From: Homarus americanus
Taxonomy: Eukaryota; Arthropoda; Malacostraca; Decapoda; Nephropidae
Direction of reading: 5' to 3'
Assembly (NCBI RefSeq): GCF_018991925.1
Contig: NW_024737068.1
Coordinates: 12,882,817 to 12,946,816, forward strand
DNA: 64,000 nucleotides
The position numbers and the translations under genes were made by a program. Of this stretch, positions 21,683 through 34,462 are shown in pieces. The notes below the pieces were generated by a model that ran no database searches, had not been told where the DNA came from, and saw only the letters and a program-made list of their open reading frames with translations. Positions within the stretch are counted from its first letter, which is position 1. Each line of letters begins with the position of its first letter.

Positions 21683-22000
21683 TGCGTGCTTGTGTTGTGC
21701 TTGTGTGCTTGTTTGTTTAGTTGTTTAGGTCAGAAACATTTAATAGAAGTCTTTTTTTCCATATATATTTTTTCTTCCCTTGTTAATACATTCACCCTCC
21801 ATCCCTCCCCTTCTACCCCCTTCCTCTCACCTTCCCTTTCTATCCTCCGCCTTCCCTCCTCACCTCTTCCCTCACTTCTCTTCCCCCCCCTTTCCCTCCC
21901 CTCCTCCTCGCCTCTTTCTCTACCTCTTCTCACCTCTTCCTTCCCTACATCCCTTAACCTCCTCTCCTCCTCTCGTCTGTCCCTCCCACCTCTTCTCCAC
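21635..22000. repeat. (TG)n followed by a polypyrimidine tract
   Basis: (TG)n lies at about 21636-21680. 21790-22000 is a CT-rich tract of CCCTCC and CTTCC units. Ser/Leu/Pro frames on both strands are low-complexity artefacts. Confidence 0.94.
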
Positions 22001-23080
22001 ACTTGCTATTATATTGCAAAAACCTTTCCACGGTCATTTATTATTTAGTTTTCCCCAGGTTCTTTCGTTAATAAACCACCGAATTTTAATAAACCTCCAA
22101 AATTTTAAATAAACTCGCCAAATTTATTCCCAACTCACCAAGTATTTTAGTTAACTCGGCAGATTTTCAGTTAACCCACAATTTTTTCAATAAAGCCTCA
22201 CAAAACCGTATAAAAATGAAGTATTTTGTTCACCTACTGTATGTTCATTACAAATATGCATATGTTGGAAGGTAGTGGAAGTTACATATATGAGAGCTTT
22301 CTAGTTAGTTAAATACTGAATAATGAAAGCCACTGCAGCTCTTTCCTGTGTAGTGATTTTGGTATAGTAATTTTTAATGGTTTTTGATGTTAATACAAAA
22401 TAATTTTCCTGGATTTGAGTTTTTGGGTTTTCTGATAAAATACTCGTGATTTAAATTTTATGGGTATATTATCAATGAAAAATCTTATCTTATGTTTAAT
22501 TTTTTGTGAGTTTACTTCATTTAAAAAAAACATAATTTTAAATGCATTTCTTTTTAAGTTTACTTGGTGATAAATTCTCTGATTTTTTTTTTTTTAGTTT
22601 TATTAAATATCTTGTAATAACTGTAGGTTTAATGATAAAAATTCAACTAATTTTTTGCAGGTTTAATGAAAAAAATAAACCACTGTGTTGAGATAATCCA
22701 GTCGGCTTGTCGCTATAAATATTGAGTTTTTAACCAGTACCTTGTAGTACATTTTCTGGTGACCATTTTAATCCTTGATAATTATTGTCAACAGGATGAA
22801 AATTTTGGGTCGTTTGAATCTGAAAATAATTGTTGGCATTATAATATACAACCATTGTTTAATTTTTGAGCTGTGTTGTACAAGGATCGTGTGGCCATTT
22901 TGAATATTATTGGAATAGCTATGTTTAGATTGATGTTTAAAGGAATAAATGGAATAAAATAGATAAATTAATGAACGAGTGAATAAAAAGAATTAACAGA
23001 CACAATCCAAAATAAATTGTTAATAGGTCCAATACATTTATTTAAGTCTTAAATAAATCTACATATTTTTTCACGCGTGT
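22001..23080. other. No gene seen; AT-rich DNA
   Basis: Degenerate AATTTTAATAAACC-like repeats lie at 22060-22210. The remainder is AT-rich unique DNA, with no exon-like segment found. Confidence 0.55.
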
Positions 23081-23109
23081 ATACACTCACTCATTGTCTG
23101 TATGTTTTC

Positions 23110-23175
23110 TCTCTCTCTGTTTTGTGTGTGTGTGTGTGTACGTCTGTGAGTGCGTGCTTGTCTCTGTCTGTCTGT

Positions 23176-23245
<70 letters not shown>
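23110..23245. repeat. TG/CT/CA microsatellite cluster
   Basis: A TG run, GTCTGTCTGT, a long (CT)n and a short (CA)n follow each other. Confidence 0.95.
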
Positions 23246-23246
<1 letters not shown>

Positions 23247-23489
23247 ATTTTTAATTAACATCCGGAACATAATCTCTACAAAGGGGTAAATATTGAATTC
23301 AAAAGTTCAACTGACTGTTAAGAGCATTCCACTAACGGAAAAAAAATCGGATGGAATTAAATCGGCGAAAAATCGAAATTACTGCGGCAGAAACTAATGA
23401 CTCCCGATATGTATGTATTTTTTTTCCTCATCACTTGAACGATATTGTGTACTGTATGAGTGACGTGTTTACACACACACACACACAAT

Positions 23490-23710
23490 CATTACACCAC
23501 ATCAGGCCCTCATCACACACCATCTGTGGGAACTACTACATCATCAGGCCTCATACACCATCTGTGGGGAACTAGTACTCCACCAGATGCCCTCATAACA
23601 CCATCTGTGAGGAATTACTACACCACGTCAAGCCCCTCATAACTCCACCTGTGAGGGAACTAGTACTCCACGTGATGCCCCTCATCTGTGAGGGAGTTAC
23701 TACACTACGT
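23490..23710. repeat. ~48-50-bp minisatellite, 4-5 diverged copies
   Basis: Units contain CCATCTGTGGGGAACTA, then CTACACCA, then CCCTCAT. Confidence 0.88.
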
Positions 23711-23899
23711 GTCTGCTTTTCAACACCTCAGCTCATGATCTATGTGTGTAAACATTAATCTGTATGTTCACTGTATGTTCCTTCACCTTTCTCTAATGAA
23801 GGCTTTTGTTAAACCACCAATGTATGTAATAAGTCATTTATGTCAATGTATATTTTGAGCCATCGGATGCAAACTTTTCAATAAACCGTTTATTTTTAT

Positions 23900-24447
<548 letters not shown>

Positions 24448-24564
24448 GATCATCTGAAGATTAAGCACCCCAAAAATTATCTCACCTGACAATTAAACAC
24501 CTTAACGCTAACCTAGCCTAAAACCTAACCTAACCTAACCTAACCTAACCTAACCTAACCTACC
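24448..24564. mobile_element. Palindromic CCTAA-core element, left arm only, copy B
   Basis: GATCATCTGAAGATTAAGCA is followed by CTCACCTGACAATTAAACAC, CTTAACGCTAACCTAGCC and a perfect (CCTAA)n run to 24562. The opposite arm is missing. The arm matches the left arm of copies C (30323-30490) and D (44551-44694). Confidence 0.65.
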
Positions 24565-24753
24565 ATAGTTATTTTCACCGTCTCTCAGTTGGCCATGTAG
24601 ACGTATGTTAGGTAAGTAGGTACACACAAACACCTGTCGTCCCGCTGTACAGGTAAACATCTGAGAAATTTGTTGTACCCTGAACACGACAGAGGATTAT
24701 GTTGGTCTACTAATGATATGTTTTTGTTCACTGTAGTCTGAGATTAATGGTGA

Positions 24754-24756
<3 letters not shown>

Positions 24757-24802
<46 letters not shown>
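24757..24802. repeat. (CA)n microsatellite
   Basis: An uninterrupted CA run of about 45 bases. Confidence 0.97.
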
Positions 24803-24804
<2 letters not shown>

Positions 24805-24884
24805 ACAAAAGGAGAGAACATTTGTCACCAGTAGTAATGTGAGACGCATTGTGCCCTTGAGTTATAGTGCCTGTTAATGACCTC

Positions 24885-25400
24885 ACAGAGTACTCACAAC
24901 TAGAGTACTCATAACTACAGTACTCATAACTACAGTACTCATAGCTACAGTACTCATAACTACAGTACTCATAACTACAGTACTCATAACTACAGTACTC
25001 ACTACAGTACTCATAACTACAGTATTCATAGCTACAGTACTCACAATTCGAGAACTCAGCTACAGAACTCACTACAGTACTCACAACTAGAGTACTCATA
25101 ACTACAGTACTCATAGCTACAGTACTCATAACTACAGTACTCATAACTACAGTACTCACTACAGTACTCATAGCTACAGTACTTAACTATTGTACTCATA
25201 ACTACAGTACTCATAGCTACAGTACTCACAATTCGAGAACTCAACTACAGTACTCATAACTACAGTACTCATAACTACAGTACTCACTACAGTACTCATA
25301 ACTCCAGTACTCATAGCTACAGTTCTCACAACTCGAGAACTCAACTACAGTACTCACTACAGTACTCATAACTACAGTACTCATAACTACAGAACTCAAA
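24885..25400. repeat. 15-bp TAACTACAGTACTCA minisatellite
   Basis: About thirty-five copies of TAACTACAGTACTCA with the variants CACTACAGTACTCA and CACAATTCGAGAACTCA. A higher-order block of roughly 180 bases seems to repeat, as the variant CAATTCGAGAACTCA recurs at about 25045, 25230 and 25330. The Tyr/Glu/Cys/Ser repeats on the minus strand come from the 15-base period. Confidence 0.97.
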
Positions 25401-25874
25401 TATAGTTGGAGAGAGCTAGACACAGACAGACAAATAGACAAACAGAGACAGACATCGCAACAAACACAGACACACAGCCAGACAGACAGAAACAAAGCGA
25501 AATAATGGCCCCAGGAACACAATACACGTAGTGGGGGTCCATAAAGGCGGTGGTGATGGATGGTGACCGTGGAAAATATTGAGGAGTTTTATGACGTGGC
25601 GGACGGGGGGGAATTTACAAGTTGGATGCAGAAGTTAAATGTAAATGTAAATAAATAATAAAATATATAAATAGATAAATAAATAAATACATAAACCAAA
25701 TAATGAATGAATGAAATAGGAGTGTAGGTCAGTCTCATGTATTATAGGAAAGCCTGATTAATGCCCCTAGGTTAGATTAAGTTAGGTCATTAATTTAATA
25801 AAAGAAGATTAAGCTTAAATGAGGAATATACATATATACAGATGAATATGTATGTGTGTGTGTGTGTGTGTGTC

Positions 25875-25906
<32 letters not shown>

Positions 25907-26399
25907 CCTTGTTAAACGGGATTTTTCTCTTAAGCGTTGTATGTCCTGGGAACAAAACAACACAATAATCTTTCATTTTTTCCCTATTCAAAAACGATGA
26001 AAAAAAACACAATATTTTTTACCTTCCATATATTTCAACTGAACTTAAAAATACGATGAGACAATAAATATTAGTTTTGTTACAATATTTTATGAATGAT
26101 TTAAAATACGTTATAGATAATTATTCTCTTTAGAATTTATTTGAAAGTGATTTTGGGAAGAGAAGCAAATGTTTTATCTAATTTTTATATTTTTTTTTTG
26201 AGGGGGGGTGGGGGGTTGAATATATGTACTGTATAACTATTTTCCTATTTTTATGTTATTATTTTATATTATTTATCTTTTATTAGGAAGTATTTTTTAA
26301 GTAACCGAATTTAACTCTACAGAATTCTATGTGATTATAAGTTTATAAGTGAATATTATTACTTAAAATTACTACAGTCATTATAAAAGCCTTCAGTGG
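25401..26399. other. No gene seen; AT-rich DNA
   Basis: A short CAGA-rich tract (25420-25495), AAAT repeats (25640-25700), TG and GA runs (25852-25898) and AT-rich unique DNA. A short TTAGG-type phrase lies near 25770. Confidence 0.55.
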
Positions 26400-27060
26400 T
26401 AACCTTCTCTTACAGGCTGACCAATCACATAAAATATGAATATAAAATTGACCAATTACATGAAACAATGACCATAATACTGACCTATCATAGCAGGTTA
26501 AGGACGCAAGACTCAAATTGCAAGACAGAAAACTAAGAAAACTGTCTAAGCACAGTTGTCCATTACCACAAGTGTCCAATCACAGTAACCAATAGCCAGA
26601 GAAATGTCCAACCACAGCAGACCATAACCACAATATTGTCTAATCATAACCATCCATAATCTCCAAATGGGAACTGGCCAATCGGAACAGACTGAGCTTC
26701 AAAATCTACCTGTTATTATAATCACAACTAACAGAAGTTATTTCTTTCCAAATCACTATGACTCAAAGAAACGGCTAGGAATCACAACATAACTTACACG
26801 CAAAAAACACCCAATCCCAGCCCACTTGGACAACAAAATTTCAACAAATCGCAAAACATATCCATAAAAGTATCCAATCCCAACCAATCACAACAAAATT
26901 TCACCAGATCCTAATACAAAGACAAAACAAAATAACAATCTCTACACCAGTCCCAGTCCACATACACCACACGATTTCACCCAATCACAAAACACATTCA
27001 CAAAAGCATCCAATCCCATCCCACATAGACGAGAGAATCGCAACCAATCACGACAAGGCT
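26400..27060. repeat. Decayed CCAATCACA-rich repeat
   Basis: CCAATCACA, CCAATCCCA and related phrases occur more than ten times at irregular spacing, best seen at 26870-27060 where units of about 60 bases are recognisable. It is interpreted as an old diverged minisatellite. Confidence 0.6.

Positions 27061-28355
<1,295 letters not shown>

Positions 28356-28442
<87 letters not shown>
28356..28442. repeat. (AT)n microsatellite
   Basis: A pure AT array of about 85 bases beginning after GTATACAGTATAT. 28443-29117 has no supported gene. A strong acceptor-like tract, (TTTG)n then TTTCAG at about 28693, is followed by TCCACCATG but a stop comes two codons later. Confidence 0.97.
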
Positions 28443-28444
<2 letters not shown>

Positions 28445-29113
28445 GACAGTTGCCTTATAACCTTAGGAATACCATAAAACAACACAGAGAAAATCTTTTA
28501 GAAACTCCTCACAACCCTCAACCCCTCCTCGATGTTAAACCTGCCTCTCCAACATTCAATTCATATGAACTTCTGGAGGTTAAGGACGTTGAGGTGAGGG
28601 GAGGGAGGTGGGGGGGGAGCCGAAGGGTTTTTTTGTCCAAGGCATCCTATATGCTTCTAAGACTCCTTGTATATTTGTTTGTTTGTTTGTTTCAGTCCAC
28701 CATGTTGACCTGACTATGATAACGGCAGATGACTGAATGAAAAGGATGACTTTGTTTCGCCTTAGACTGAATTCCTATATTTATGGATGATGTCGAATTC
28801 TTTTTTGTCGTTGAAGTTGTTGTGTCTCGCCACCACCATCTGGGTCAGGGGGTCTGAGACCGTGAAACACTAAATCAGATGTTACTCTCTTGCCTAAGTA
28901 CATCCATGTGATGCACTAGTGATGGTTTGGTTAGGTTAGTTTACATGAACTTATGTTAGATTAGGTACCCATGACACTGTTTTTGCAGGTTGATAAATTT
29001 GACAAAACGACTTATATTCTCGCTAAATTTACCTGATACGTTAAAGAGGAGTGAAGGTGTGTCATGATTTAATTAACTAATGGCATTGATTGAGAAAGAA
29101 GCGGATTCCAACT

Positions 29114-29117
<4 letters not shown>

Positions 29118-29170
<53 letters not shown>
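29118..29170. repeat. (GA)n microsatellite
   Basis: A GA run of about 52 bases. Confidence 0.97.
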
Positions 29171-29172
<2 letters not shown>

Positions 29173-29299
29173 ATATTCTGTGTGAGGGGGAACACAGCTT
29201 TTGTAAAGAGAAAAATAGTTGATAACCAATTTTGACTGTTTGATGACTAGGAACTGTCCCTCACTAATACCCAAAGTCATCATCCAATTTACCTGTAAA

Positions 29300-29405
29300 C
29301 CTGATTGTACCTAAATATTATTACTCTGACGTCATCAATCAACTTACCTGTAAACCCAACTGTATCTAAATATTACTCTGACGTCATCAATCAACCTACC
29401 TGTAT
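29300..29405. repeat. 52-bp duplication carrying TGACGTCA
   Basis: CTCTGACGTCATCAATCAAC occurs twice, with TGACGTCA at 29327 and 29379, inside a 52-base tandem duplication. TGACGTCA is the CRE/ATF palindrome. Function is not implied by the sequence alone. Confidence 0.8.
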
Positions 29406-29439
29406 CCCAGCTGTTATGGCCATTTGAGAATCTAATATA

Positions 29440-29720
29440 CTATATGACTAGGCGTGTGTCTGTCTGTCTGTCTGTCTGTTCTGGGCAGCCGAAACGGCAT
29501 AATCGTTTTTCATCAAACTTGGTGGAAAAATCGCAAAAAATTCGTAGAGTGGAACAAACCTGGTCCCCTGTCGATGGTTTCTTTAGGAAGGCATTCATTA
29601 ACCATTTTATTTACGATGGAAAACGATGCAAGTCTACGGACTTGGCGCACCCTAATTAACCATGCAAGTCTACGGACTTGGCGCACCCTCATTCGCTCTA
29701 CGCTAGCCAAGCACAAGAGT
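29440..29720. repeat. GTCT-headed unit with a 36-bp tandem duplication
   Basis: A (GTCT)n head leads into unique sequence, then ATGCAAGTCTACGGACTTGG followed by CGCACCCT occurs at 29626 and again exactly 36 bases later. The structure of a simple-repeat head plus conserved-looking body suggests a dispersed repeat, but no second copy is in this window. Confidence 0.5.
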
Positions 29721-30322
29721 TCAAACTTTCACTGGGCACGAACGTGCCCTCGATCACCTGTAACATACTATTTATCTTAAGTGGAATTTTAGGATATACT
29801 TACGACACTTACCTCATAATTATTTCAGTATTGTTGTGGGTGTGTACCTTGGCTGAGGCGTCGAGTCTGGCAGAGGAGACCTGAGAATGTATCTCGAGAG
29901 TGTGGTTGTGTTGTGAGGAGATGCGGGTGTAGTATAAGAGTTGATTTTATATATGTTTGTCATCTTCATTTTTCTGGAGGAACTGTGTGTGTGTGTTGTG
30001 TAGTGGTGTAAGTGTGGTGGTTTGGTGGTGTGGTGCTGTGTGGTGGTGTGGTGTTGTGTGCTGGGGCGTTATATTGGTATGGTGGTGCGCTGGAATCGTA
30101 TAGCTGTTTGGTGCTATGTGGTGGTGAACTGGGGTGATTTAATGTAGTGGTATTGTGTGGTGGTAGACTGTCAACCAGTCAACCAGCCAATCTGTCAACC
30201 AGTCAACCTGTCAACCAGCCAATCCGTCAACCATTCAACCAGTCAACGTGATATCAGTCTACCAAAAGATGACAGAATACTGTATAACCAATCATTCAAA
30301 TAAACCATAATATTCTACCATT
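29721..30322. other. No firm gene; TGGTG and GTCAACCA repeats
   Basis: A possible terminal exon is 29829-29884: acceptor TAATTATTTCAG, then LLWVCTLAEASSLAEET and a stop. It has no poly(A) signal nearby and no partner exon. 29990-30170 is a degenerate GGTGTGGTG repeat and 30170-30250 is a GTCAACCAGTCAACC repeat. Confidence 0.4.
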
Positions 30323-30490
30323 GGATCACCTGAAGGTTAATCCCCAGCTCATTACACCTGATTAAATACCCTAACGCCACCTGACATTAGGTTACATTAG
30401 ATTAAGTTAGGTTATGCTATGTTAGGTTAGGCGTCAGGGTGGTTAATTTGAAGGTGAAATAAGCTGGGGTGGCTAATCAACAGGTGATCC
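30323..30490. mobile_element. Palindromic CCTAA-core element, copy C (complete)
   Basis: The 168-base element is an imperfect palindrome. The left end GGATCACCTGAAGGTTAATC continues through CCCAGCTCATTACACCTG to ACCCTAACGCC. The right end, read inverted, gives GGATCACCTGTTGATTAGCC, then CCAGCTTATTTCACCTTC, then ACCCTGACGCC. The centre is TTAGG-like. It has no coding capacity. With copies at 12853, 24448, 33814, 44551 and 48109 it defines a family. Confidence 0.78.
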
Positions 30491-30864
30491 ATCCATTAAC
30501 CATAATTCCAAAACAATAAACAAAATCAATTGGCATATATCCAGTAGACCAGAAGCAATTTTCCCATGAATAAATTTCCATTCAATAATTTTTTTTCTCG
30601 TAATTTCAAAGCTTAATTATAGACCTCGGGGAAGTTACGTTTTAATTTTCATTTAAATTTACAGTTGTATAATTCAAAATATTTAAGAGAATATAATTGA
30701 GAGAAAGAGAGAGACGTAGAGTTAGATATTTCCATTATTGTATTTCGCAGTGATTTAACAGGATTTATTCCCCAGTTTGAATAAAGACACTGACACTAAA
30801 TAATATTCCTTTTGAAATTGAATGAAATGTGTGATATATGAATAAGTATTAATACCAGGGGGCC

Positions 30865-30867
<3 letters not shown>
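30491..30867. other. No gene seen
   Basis: AT-rich unique-looking sequence with a short GA run near 30700. Confidence 0.5.
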
Positions 30868-30943
<76 letters not shown>

Positions 30944-30967
30944 ATGTATGTATGTGTGTGTGTGTGT
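30868..30967. repeat. (TG)n-(TATG)n compound microsatellite
   Basis: A TG run followed by seven GTAT units and a second TG run. Confidence 0.97.
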
Positions 30968-32689
30968 TACGAGGCAAAAAGTGTGTAACCAAAGGAGAAT
31001 GTTAGATATTCCGACAACACAATATGTTGCAGGAGTCAGTCGTCAGTGTTTACTCTTATCAGATGAGTCTCACCTAAAGTGTGTGTGTGTTAGTCAGGTA
31101 TAAGACTCACCCAACTGTACAGTCAGCCAAAAAAAATATTCTACACCTCTTGGTCTGATGGCCTCTACAACGATCACTGACTGAGGCCATGTTAACTGGA
31201 ATCAACCGCGTAAATGAGTGTTGTTCAGAATTCTTGGTGCGGTGTGTCATATTGTATAACACCATAAAAAAGGAGGAAATGTTTTTGTTGACTGTACCTC
31301 TCATCTGGGTATATTCCGTGTTCTTATATATACAAATTTCTTCGTATTTTCCCACATAGTATTGAACCCTTAGAGAGATAATGTGTACAGGTATATATAT
31401 TTCGTTATCTAGATTATTAGGTATGAATTTTCTGAACGTTACTTATAAAAACCCTGACAGTAGGAACATACAAGTTAATTAAAACAACAACTATTTAAGT
31501 TTTAAGTTTTTCTGTAGTAATTTACTTAATAACATCTTGAGTACTTCTTCGTCTTGTTCCTCCATTAATTGTGTTTGTTAGGCCAGCAGGCAGGTGGGGC
31601 AGGTGTACTTCAGCCCCTCGTTAGTTATGATGGTAGAAATCACCCAAGTAGGCCAAGTGAACCTTAGCTCTGTGACAGTCATGGTGGGTGGACTCGCCTG
31701 GAATCACTCAACAGGTGAAATAACTCGTCCTCACTCAGCTGTGTGTGTTGTAAGATGTTGTTTGGACAAGTCACTGGGCGTCAGGTCAGAACTAATGGTA
31801 ACAACTCGGGCCGGATATCACACTCTCGATGTCATCTCGTCGTGGACTCCACCCTCAGGCTTCAGGGTTGTGATATCAGTCCAGTTCAGTTCAATGTTGC
31901 AGCCACACTAGCATTGTACAGAGGAGGAATAGGAGTTGAGATTGAAGTTGATTTTGCTCTGATACATCTTAAATTGTGGTTAATTTAATCTCTGCTCGAT
32001 ATCAGATGTAATCTATCTTATACAACTTACAGATCATGTAAAAATTCGAACCCTAATTTATTTCACCATCCTAACGCTAACGTGACCTAATTAATCCCCC
32101 AGGTAGCGTTAGGATTTGAGGGTGCTTTATGGGAGGCGATCACAGTCTTTGGCAGGTGAGGGAGGAGAGTTCAAGCTTAATATGGTCAAGTATTCCCGAT
32201 ATATATAGGAGTGTGTCTTACATCATTGTATAGTTCCCAAAAGTTTCAAGAACATGATCATGATAGCTTCAGTCCCATTAATGTTCTCCCGAGTCTCTGA
32301 ACTGCTGGAACGAAACTTTGAACTGCTGGAGGCTGGCTGTTCTCTAGCTCTGAGCTGTCATAAACTCAGAGTATTCGGCACAGCTTCGAGCAGCCGTGTC
32401 GCGGGACTTTTTCCAGTGAGTTACATCTGGATGGCGGATGTGTTCCTGACAGTGATAAACAGTGTCCGTTCTTTGTGCTGTATGATAACTGAGATGTAAT
32501 TTGTATAACACCATCGCTTAAACTGGTGAACTAGATGGTAAATATATCGGGTATATAAAATCAATCTAAAGATATTTAATGATTGTTCCTGCAAATATTT
32601 ATATTAAACGTAAGAATTAATAGTTATATGATTTTGGATGAAAAATGAAGATTAATCGAGAGATGTGTAAGGAGTGACTGTGTGAGTGT
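30968..32689. other. No supported gene; partial palindromic arm
   Basis: Mostly unique DNA of moderate composition. Frames at 31594-31911 and 32254-32499 are open but show no start context, splice pair or recognised family. 32054-32142 is a shortened palindromic fragment of the CCTAA-core family: TTATTTCACC, CCTAACGCTAACG and, inverted, a second CCTAACGCTACC. Confidence 0.45.
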
Positions 32690-33015
32690 ATACGTGTGGC
32701 CAGGTGTGTGAGTGCAGGTGTGGCTAGGTGTGTAGGTGTAGCCAGGTGTGTGAGTGTAGGTGTGGCTAGGTGTGGGAGTGTAGGTTGTAGCCGGGTGTGT
32801 GTGTGTAGGTTGTAGCCAGGTGTGTGAGTGTAGGTGTGGCCAGGTGTGTGAGTGCAGGTGTGGCTAGGTGTGGGAGTGTATGTTGTTGCCAGGTGTGTGT
32901 GTGTGTGTGTAGGTGTGACCAGGTGTGGCCAAGTGTGTGAGTGTAGATGTGGCCAGGTGTGTGAGCATAGGCGTGACTAGGTGTGTGAGTGTAGGTGTGG
33001 CCAGGTGTGTGAGTG
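32690..33015. repeat. GTGTGAGTGTAGGTGTGGCC-type minisatellite
   Basis: About fifteen copies of a 20- to 24-base unit GGTGTGGCCAGGTGTGTGAG or a variant. Confidence 0.95.
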
Positions 33016-33083
33016 AAGGAGCTGAAAAAATACAGTAGAATGAAACCACAAGTTGGTGTCAAAAGGACCATCTTGATATTGTG

Positions 33084-33185
33084 TTCCTCCTTCAAGACAG
33101 ACAGTCAGAGATAGACAGACAGAGATAGACAGATAGAGATAGGACAGACAGACAGACAGACAGACAGATAGAGAGAGAGAGAGAT
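33084..33185. repeat. CAGACAGAGATAG simple repeat
   Basis: GACA and GATA units grade into (GA)n. 33186-33813 is unique-looking with no gene seen. Confidence 0.93.
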
Positions 33186-33813
33186 TCAAATGACCTGTAT
33201 AACCACCTTAGAAAAATAATAACTAGTGGAAAAGATGATCCACCAGTCACGACCCAGGCACCAGATAATTTTAACTCTCACTTAACATTAGAAAAAAAAT
33301 ATAACACCTTATCACTCATGGTTCCGGGACATTATGAATACAAGTTTATAATTTCTCCCAAGACGATAATATACCATAATATCTGGAACGGTGTTGAGTA
33401 AAATAAAGTATCAAGACACTCAGATGAGATAGTTACTTCATATAATACTTTCTATTTAACTTAGTTGCAGGCATAAAATATTTCCACGATGATAATAGGG
33501 CTAAAAAGCTTTTCCCAAATGCCATGTAATACTGAGGAATGCTTTAAACACACTCATAGCAAATATCTATCCAGGTCTAGGAAGCAAGGTTATTATGTCC
33601 CCAGGAAGAGTGAAAGTCTGGACAATAGTTTGAACTGAAATATCAACATTGCCTGAGTGGGTCGAACAATAACTCACAAACGGGATTCTTCAAGGAGAGA
33701 TTCTGTCTCCTTCTCAACTCTCTCAGATTCGGTTCTTCCTTCCTGATCTAATTCCTCGTATTTACTTTTAAGCATCACGCGAAGATTGAACATCCAAATT
33801 TAATTAATTTTTA

Positions 33814-33900
33814 GATTAACCTCACCTAACCTAACCTAACCCATACAGCTTTAGGGTGTTTAATCATCAGGTGAAACAGGCTTGGGTACTTAATCTTATC
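33814..33900. mobile_element. Palindromic CCTAA-core element, one arm, copy E
   Basis: A CCTAA run is followed by TTTAGGGTGTTTAATCATCA, GGTGAAACAGGCTTGGGTAC and TTAATCTTATCG. Read inverted, this is the family arm GATTAAG-ACCC-TTTCACCTGA-TTAAACACCCTAA. The other arm is absent. Confidence 0.6.
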
Positions 33901-33956
33901 GTATTCCACATTTTATAATACAATGCCTCAGTTCTTGCTACAGATAAAACCCAAGA

Positions 33957-34019
33957 CTGTATGTATGTATGTAATGTATGTTATGAATGTAATGTATATA
34001 TAGTATGTATGTATGTATG

Positions 34020-34050
<31 letters not shown>
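33957..34050. repeat. (TATG)n microsatellite
   Basis: GTAT tetranucleotides, interrupted in the left half and pure in the right half. Confidence 0.96.
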
Positions 34051-34215
34051 GTGATATGAGTATCGGAGATTATATTAATGATATATAAATGAATGTATAT
34101 AAATATAAATTAGTCTACACGATTTTTTATGCGTTTGTAAATATGTAGTTTTATGCGTATGTGTTTATATTAGATAATTAGAGGGTATACATAGGCGAGT
34201 GTATACATGTGAATA

Positions 34216-34219
<4 letters not shown>

Positions 34220-34268
<49 letters not shown>
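34220..34268. repeat. (GA)n microsatellite
   Basis: A GA run of about 48 bases. Confidence 0.97.
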
Positions 34269-34270
<2 letters not shown>

Positions 34271-34291
34271 ACCAAGTAGCACGTCTCCCTC

Positions 34292-34462
34292 ATGATGGCA
34301 CTACTTGGCACTCACGCTAGCGGAAGGGCCACCATCCAGCCATCGCTCTGTTCACTGATTGAAAAACTAACTTTCACAATGAGAGAAGATGGTGATGTCA
34401 GGGAGCTTCTCTCTACTGATCCCTGTGGTGTGTGTGTGTGTTTAACCGCTATGTATAATGTG
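34292..34462 (+). other. Small unrecognised ORF (56 codons)
   Basis: ATG at 34292 opens a 56-codon frame beginning MMALLGTHASGRATIQPS and containing MREDGDVRELLSTDPC before running into a TG microsatellite. Base composition is more balanced than the flanks. No acceptor, donor or family is recognised, and the frame may be chance. Confidence 0.2.

Noticed and set aside
24885..25400. CRISPR-like regular spacing (also 20070-20515 and 37945-38250)
   Set aside because: There are no unique spacers between repeats, and the genome is eukaryotic.
28676..28740. Strong acceptor-like TTTG repeat plus TTTCAG before TCCACCATG
   Set aside because: The frame from that ATG stops after two codons and no donor follows; the pyrimidine-rich tract is a TTTG microsatellite.
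31594..31911. 105-codon + strand ORF
   Set aside because: No ATG in context, no splice pair and no recognisable domain; length is within chance for this composition.
32254..32499. 81-codon + strand ORF with a CCAG-TGAGTT boundary
   Set aside because: The GT of the apparent donor is absent at the expected place and no family is recognised.
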